From an uncultured Eubacteriales bacterium (GTDB lineage: Bacteria; Bacillota; Clostridia; Christensenellales; Christensenellaceae), in NCBI GenBank assembly GCA_902782475.1, contig CACZNR010000043.1:1-10335 (forward strand): a DNA stretch of 10,335 bases, read 5' to 3'. Under the pieces are notes generated by a model. It did not search any database. It had not been told where the DNA came from and was given only the letters and a program-made list of their open reading frames with translations. The position numbers and the translations under genes are program-made. Below are positions 8,688-10,335 of the stretch, one piece after another. Each line of letters begins with the position of its first letter. Position 1 is the first letter of the stretch.

Positions 8688-9401
8688 ATGGCTGAAAAGA
8701 AAGAAAAAAAGATAGTTAAAGCCGAGACCACTGTTACGGCAGATGGAAAGAAGGTACAGCAGGCAAAACCTGTTGGCAACAGCAAGGCTTTGAGATTCGG
8801 AGCTATAGCTCTTTGGGTAGTTGCACTTGTTTTTGAGATACTTGCTATCCTGGTAGTAGTAGGAAAGATCAACCTTAAGTTCATGCCTACGATCTGGCAG
8901 CTTATATGCTTACTGGCACTTGATTTCATACTGGTGATCATCGGTTCACAGTTATGGAAGAAGGCAAATCACATCTCACCTATGTCAGAGAAGAACAAGT
9001 TCCTGTTCTGGCTGTGGAATAACATGGGAGTCATTGCAGCTATAATCTGTTTTGCTCCTATAATCATAATAATGCTCACGAACAAGGATCTGGACAAGAA
9101 GACAAAGGTCATCGCAACAGTTGTTGCAGTCATAATGGTCCTTATTGCAGGTCTTGCAAGCTATGATTTCAACCCTGTTTCAAAGGAAGATCAGCAGGCT
9201 GCTATAAATGAGCTTGGTGATCAGATGGTATACTGGGCTCCTTTCGGAAAGGTCTATCATACTCATACAGACTGTGGGGCTCTTAACCAGACTGATACAC
9301 TTACAGAGGGGACTGTAGAGCAGGCAATAGCTGCCAACAGGACAAGGATCTGCTCATTCTGCGCTCATAAGGATGCTATAACAGATCTGCCTACAGACTG
9401 A
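8688..9401 (+). CDS. four-helix membrane protein with C-terminal Cys/His motif, function unknown
   Basis: The 237-residue product starts with a lysine-rich cytoplasmic tail (residues 1-33). Four predicted membrane helices follow at about 37-59, 68-89, 109-131 and 140-158, which would put both termini inside the cell. The C-terminal part carries VYHTHTDCGAL, then after about 26 residues RICSFCAH: His191, His193, Cys196, Cys222, Cys225 and His227 look like a metal-binding knuckle, resembling the YH-x-x-x-C...C-x-x-C modules found at the ends of various Firmicutes membrane and nuclease proteins. GGGAG (8673-8677) lies 10 bases before the ATG. It has its own promoter and its own terminator, so it is probably monocistronic. 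I recognise the general architecture from Lachnospiraceae-like proteins but know no assigned function; zinc binding is inferred from the Cys/His spacing only. Confidence 0.85.
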   Translation: MAEKKEKKIVKAETTVTADGKKVQQAKPVGNSKALRFGAIALWVVALVFEILAILVVVGKINLKFMPTIWQLICLLALDFILVIIGSQLWKKANHISPMSEKNKFLFWLWNNMGVIAAIICFAPIIIIMLTNKDLDKKTKVIATVVAVIMVLIAGLASYDFNPVSKEDQQAAINELGDQMVYWAPFGKVYHTHTDCGALNQTDTLTEGTVEQAIAANRTRICSFCAHKDAITDLPTD

Positions 9402-9423
9402 ATCAAATAAACAGATCAAATGC

Positions 9424-9467
9424 AAACCTTCAGAGATTATCTGTATTTCTGAAGGTTTTTTTATTTT
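9424..9467 (+). terminator. intrinsic terminator
   Basis: AAACCTTCAGA (9424-9434) pairs perfectly with TCTGAAGGTTT (9448-9458) across a 13-base loop, followed by a T-rich tract (TTTTATTTT, 9459-9467). It lies 22 bases after the stop codon at 9401 and should end the transcript of the four-helix membrane protein. Confidence 0.9.
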
Positions 9468-9512
9468 AAACAATAATTATTGCATGAGCAAACGGGTCCA
9501 AAATGGTTCTGA

Positions 9513-9541
9513 TTGACTGAGAAAGGCTTAAAAGATATTAT
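9513..9541 (+). promoter_or_regulatory. possible promoter of the membrane protein-nitroreductase unit
   Basis: TTGACT (9513-9518) and TATTAT (9536-9541) are 17 bases apart, each one mismatch from consensus. The site lies after the terminator and about 45 bases before the next ATG, which is where a promoter is needed. The rest of the 185-base gap 9402-9586 shows only the terminator and this candidate. Confidence 0.5.
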
Positions 9542-9586
9542 GGTATCAGGGGATGTGATAAGACATTTATTTTCAGGAGGTCTCGT

Positions 9587-9919
9587 ATGAAAAAGGCTTT
9601 TTCATTGATACTGTATTCTCTGGGAACATTAATAATGCTTGGGCTCACTGTCCTGATACTTCTGAAAGTGGAAGGAACACCATCAGAAACGGCGATGATA
9701 CCATTTGCGATCTGGGAAAGTGCGACTGTACTCCTGGCACTTGGTACAGTCCCTATGTGGGTGGTCACGGTGTATTTCATGTATGCATGGAAGATAGAGG
9801 AAAAAGCAATGTGGCTCAGGATTCTCATATTCGTTCCTGCAGTTGTATGTTCATTGTTTGCCGTATACTGGATCACAGTGTATATAATTGGCATGATCAA
9901 TATGATAAAGGGTTCCTGA
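9587..9919 (+). CDS. small three-helix membrane protein, function unknown
   Basis: I do not recognise this 110-residue protein. It is almost entirely hydrophobic, with predicted helices at about residues 5-26, 40-67 and 78-104. They are joined by a short loop (KVEGTPSET) and a charged cytoplasmic-type loop (WKIEEKAMWLR). An excellent AGGAGG (9575-9580), 6 bases before the ATG, fixes the start and argues that it is translated. The gene is followed after 22 bases by the nitroreductase with its own ribosome binding site, so the two probably share a transcript, though nothing in the sequence links their functions. There are no conserved polar residues suggesting transport or catalysis. Confidence 0.75.
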   Translation: MKKAFSLILYSLGTLIMLGLTVLILLKVEGTPSETAMIPFAIWESATVLLALGTVPMWVVTVYFMYAWKIEEKAMWLRILIFVPAVVCSLFAVYWITVYIIGMINMIKGS

Positions 9920-9941
9920 GATATTTGAAGGGAGAGGGAAG

Positions 9942-10199
9942 ATGAAAACATTTCTTGAACTGGCACATGACAGGTATTCTGTTAGAAAGATATCAAGCAG
10001 ACCTGTGGAAGAAGAGAAGATAGAAAAGATAATAGAGGCTGGCGTTATAGCACCTACTGCTACGAACGCCCAGCCTGTAAGGATATTCGTACTTAAGACA
10101 CAGGAGGCAAAGGAGAAGCTGCTTAAGGCCACTTCATTTCCTTTTGTGAAAACAGCTCCTGTAAGCATCATAGTCGGAAGCTGCAGCAGCGAAGCATGG
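9942..10199 (+). pseudogene. nitroreductase family protein, interrupted by an IS element after codon 86
   Basis: The first 86 residues match the N-terminal half of an FMN-dependent nitroreductase (NfsB/NOX-like fold). R-Y-S-V-R (residues 11-15) is the usual FMN phosphate-contact motif, APTATNAQP (37-45) is the family's conserved turn, and APVSIIVGSCSSEAW is the central strand that normally leads on to W-V-R or similar. Family members are about 160-200 residues; here the frame runs into insertion-element sequence after Trp86 and stops at 10218-10220 after six foreign residues (LTSSHD). The start is supported by AAGGGAG (9928-9934), 7 bases upstream. The missing half holds other flavin and dimer contacts, so the truncated product should be inactive. 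The gene's remainder is expected on the far side of the element. The amino acids before the break are well conserved, suggesting a recent event. Confidence 0.82.
10180..10199 (-). other. predicted TnpB guide (spacer) segment, derived from the nitroreductase gene
   Basis: If the element ends at 10200, RNA read through the tip continues as CCATGCTTCGCTGCTGCAGC, the reverse complement of nitroreductase codons about 80-86. In known TnpB systems the 16-20 bases directly after the element act as the guide and direct cleavage at the matching empty donor site. The boundary may be off by a few bases, which would shift the guide equally. Confidence 0.55.
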
Positions 10200-10335
10200 T
10201 TGACATCCTCCCACGACTGAAGTCATGGGATTCCTAAGAATTGATGGTTTGTACAGCCGTGAGACTTACGTCTTTCAAACCCGAATGGGCCCTCCGTGCC
10301 ATACAGGCGGTGTCAAGCCGCCGCTATCCCTTTTA
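10200..10335 (-). mobile_element. right end of an IS200/IS605-family (TnpB/IS1341-type) element, minus orientation
   Basis: Read on the minus strand, the sequence ends ...GTCGTGGGAGGATGTCAA, a typical right terminus of IS605-group elements with the TCAA cleavage motif at its tip (TTGA at 10200-10203 on the + strand). Immediately inside lies the subterminal hairpin recognised by HUH transposases. The element breaks a nitroreductase frame at 10199/10200. tnpB should lie further right on the minus strand; only its last codons could be in view. One open minus frame reads RDSGGLTPPVWHGGPIRV and stops at 10275-10277, another reads KGIAAA and stops at 10313-10315, and I cannot decide whether either is the tnpB tail. 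The left end and any tnpA are outside the window. These elements make no target duplication. The family call rests on remembered end sequences and structure, not on a transposase. Confidence 0.8.
10200..10335 (-). ncRNA. probable TnpB omegaRNA (reRNA) scaffold, 3' part
   Basis: In IS200/IS605 elements the RNA guide of the TnpB nuclease is made from the tnpB 3' end and the right end of the element, with the guide running into flanking DNA. Here the minus-strand RNA can form several stems. A terminal 9-bp stem (10209-10217 with 10222-10230) has a UUCA loop. A 6-bp stem GGUUUG/CAAACC (10276-10281 with 10246-10251) encloses a hairpin AGAC-GUAA-GUCU (10262-10273) with a GNRA-type tetraloop. A GC-rich stem pairs 10318-10322 with 10306-10310. 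In the terminal stem one pair (10214/10225) is a C-A mismatch if read as + strand RNA but a G-U wobble on the minus strand, which favours the minus-strand transcript. The 5' end is not determined and may lie beyond the window. Confidence 0.65.
10209..10230 (-). repeat. subterminal imperfect palindrome of the IS right end
   Basis: Arms 10209-10217 and 10222-10230 pair over 9 positions with a single C-A mismatch (G-U on the minus-strand RNA) around a 4-base loop. In IS200/IS605 elements such hairpins are bound as single-stranded DNA by the Y1 transposase, and the same segment serves as the last stem of the guide RNA scaffold. Its distance from the element tip (about 9 bases) fits. Confidence 0.75.

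Noticed and set aside
8412..8941. Minus-strand open frames opposite the ATPase and the four-helix protein
   Set aside because: They have no ribosome binding sites and no protein-like composition, and they lie opposite well-supported genes; they are shadows of the + strand coding.
9538..10171. Minus-strand open frames opposite the small membrane protein and the nitroreductase
   Set aside because: Both + strand genes have strong ribosome binding sites and sensible products; the antisense frames have neither.
10200..10335. Reading the end region as a CRISPR repeat, an attenuator or a transcription terminator
   Set aside because: There is no repeated unit, the terminal hairpin has no T-tract on either side, and the end bases fit an IS605-type right end much better.

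Overview
The window looks like chromosomal DNA of a Clostridia bacterium, most likely a gut or rumen Lachnospiraceae member. This is inferred from moderately AT-rich coding sequence, strong AGGAGG-type ribosome binding sites, consensus sigma-A promoters, a CotH protein carrying lamin-tail and chitobiase-C domains, and a polytopic protein with a C-terminal Cys/His motif of a type I associate with that family. No species marker is present. All protein genes read on the + strand.

Layout. Positions 2-2239 are the 3' part of a large CotH-kinase-type gene whose start lies before the window. A small predicted lipoprotein follows (2292-2732). A near-perfect extended -10 promoter (2762-2789) then drives a tight three-gene ABC transporter operon: two paralogous FtsX/MacB-type permeases of about 840 residues (2876-5389 and 5394-7931) and one MacB/LolD-type ATPase (7951-8607). 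A separate promoter with a 9-bp dyad around its -10 box precedes a four-helix membrane protein with a Cys/His C-terminal motif (8688-9401), which ends at a clear intrinsic terminator (9424-9467). Another promoter (about 9513-9541) starts a two-gene unit: a 110-residue membrane protein (9587-9919) and a nitroreductase (from 9942).

The nitroreductase is cut off after Trp86 at 10199. From 10200 to the end the sequence has the character of the right end of an IS200/IS605-family (TnpB/IS1341-type) element in minus orientation. It has the terminal TCAA (TTGA on +), the terminal hairpin, and further stem-loops, one with a GNRA tetraloop. This is where the omegaRNA (reRNA) that guides TnpB nuclease is normally encoded. 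If so, its scaffold ends at about 10200 and its guide is the reverse complement of the interrupted nitroreductase gene (about 10180-10199). Essentially all of tnpB lies beyond the window.

How the parts work together. The transporter genes form one functional unit: one ATPase energising a probable heterodimer of two permeases, each with two large extracytoplasmic domains. Its substrate cannot be read from the sequence, and no two-component regulator is adjacent. The most interesting feature is the probable omegaRNA end inserted in the nitroreductase gene; the rest is fairly ordinary accessory and envelope gene content.
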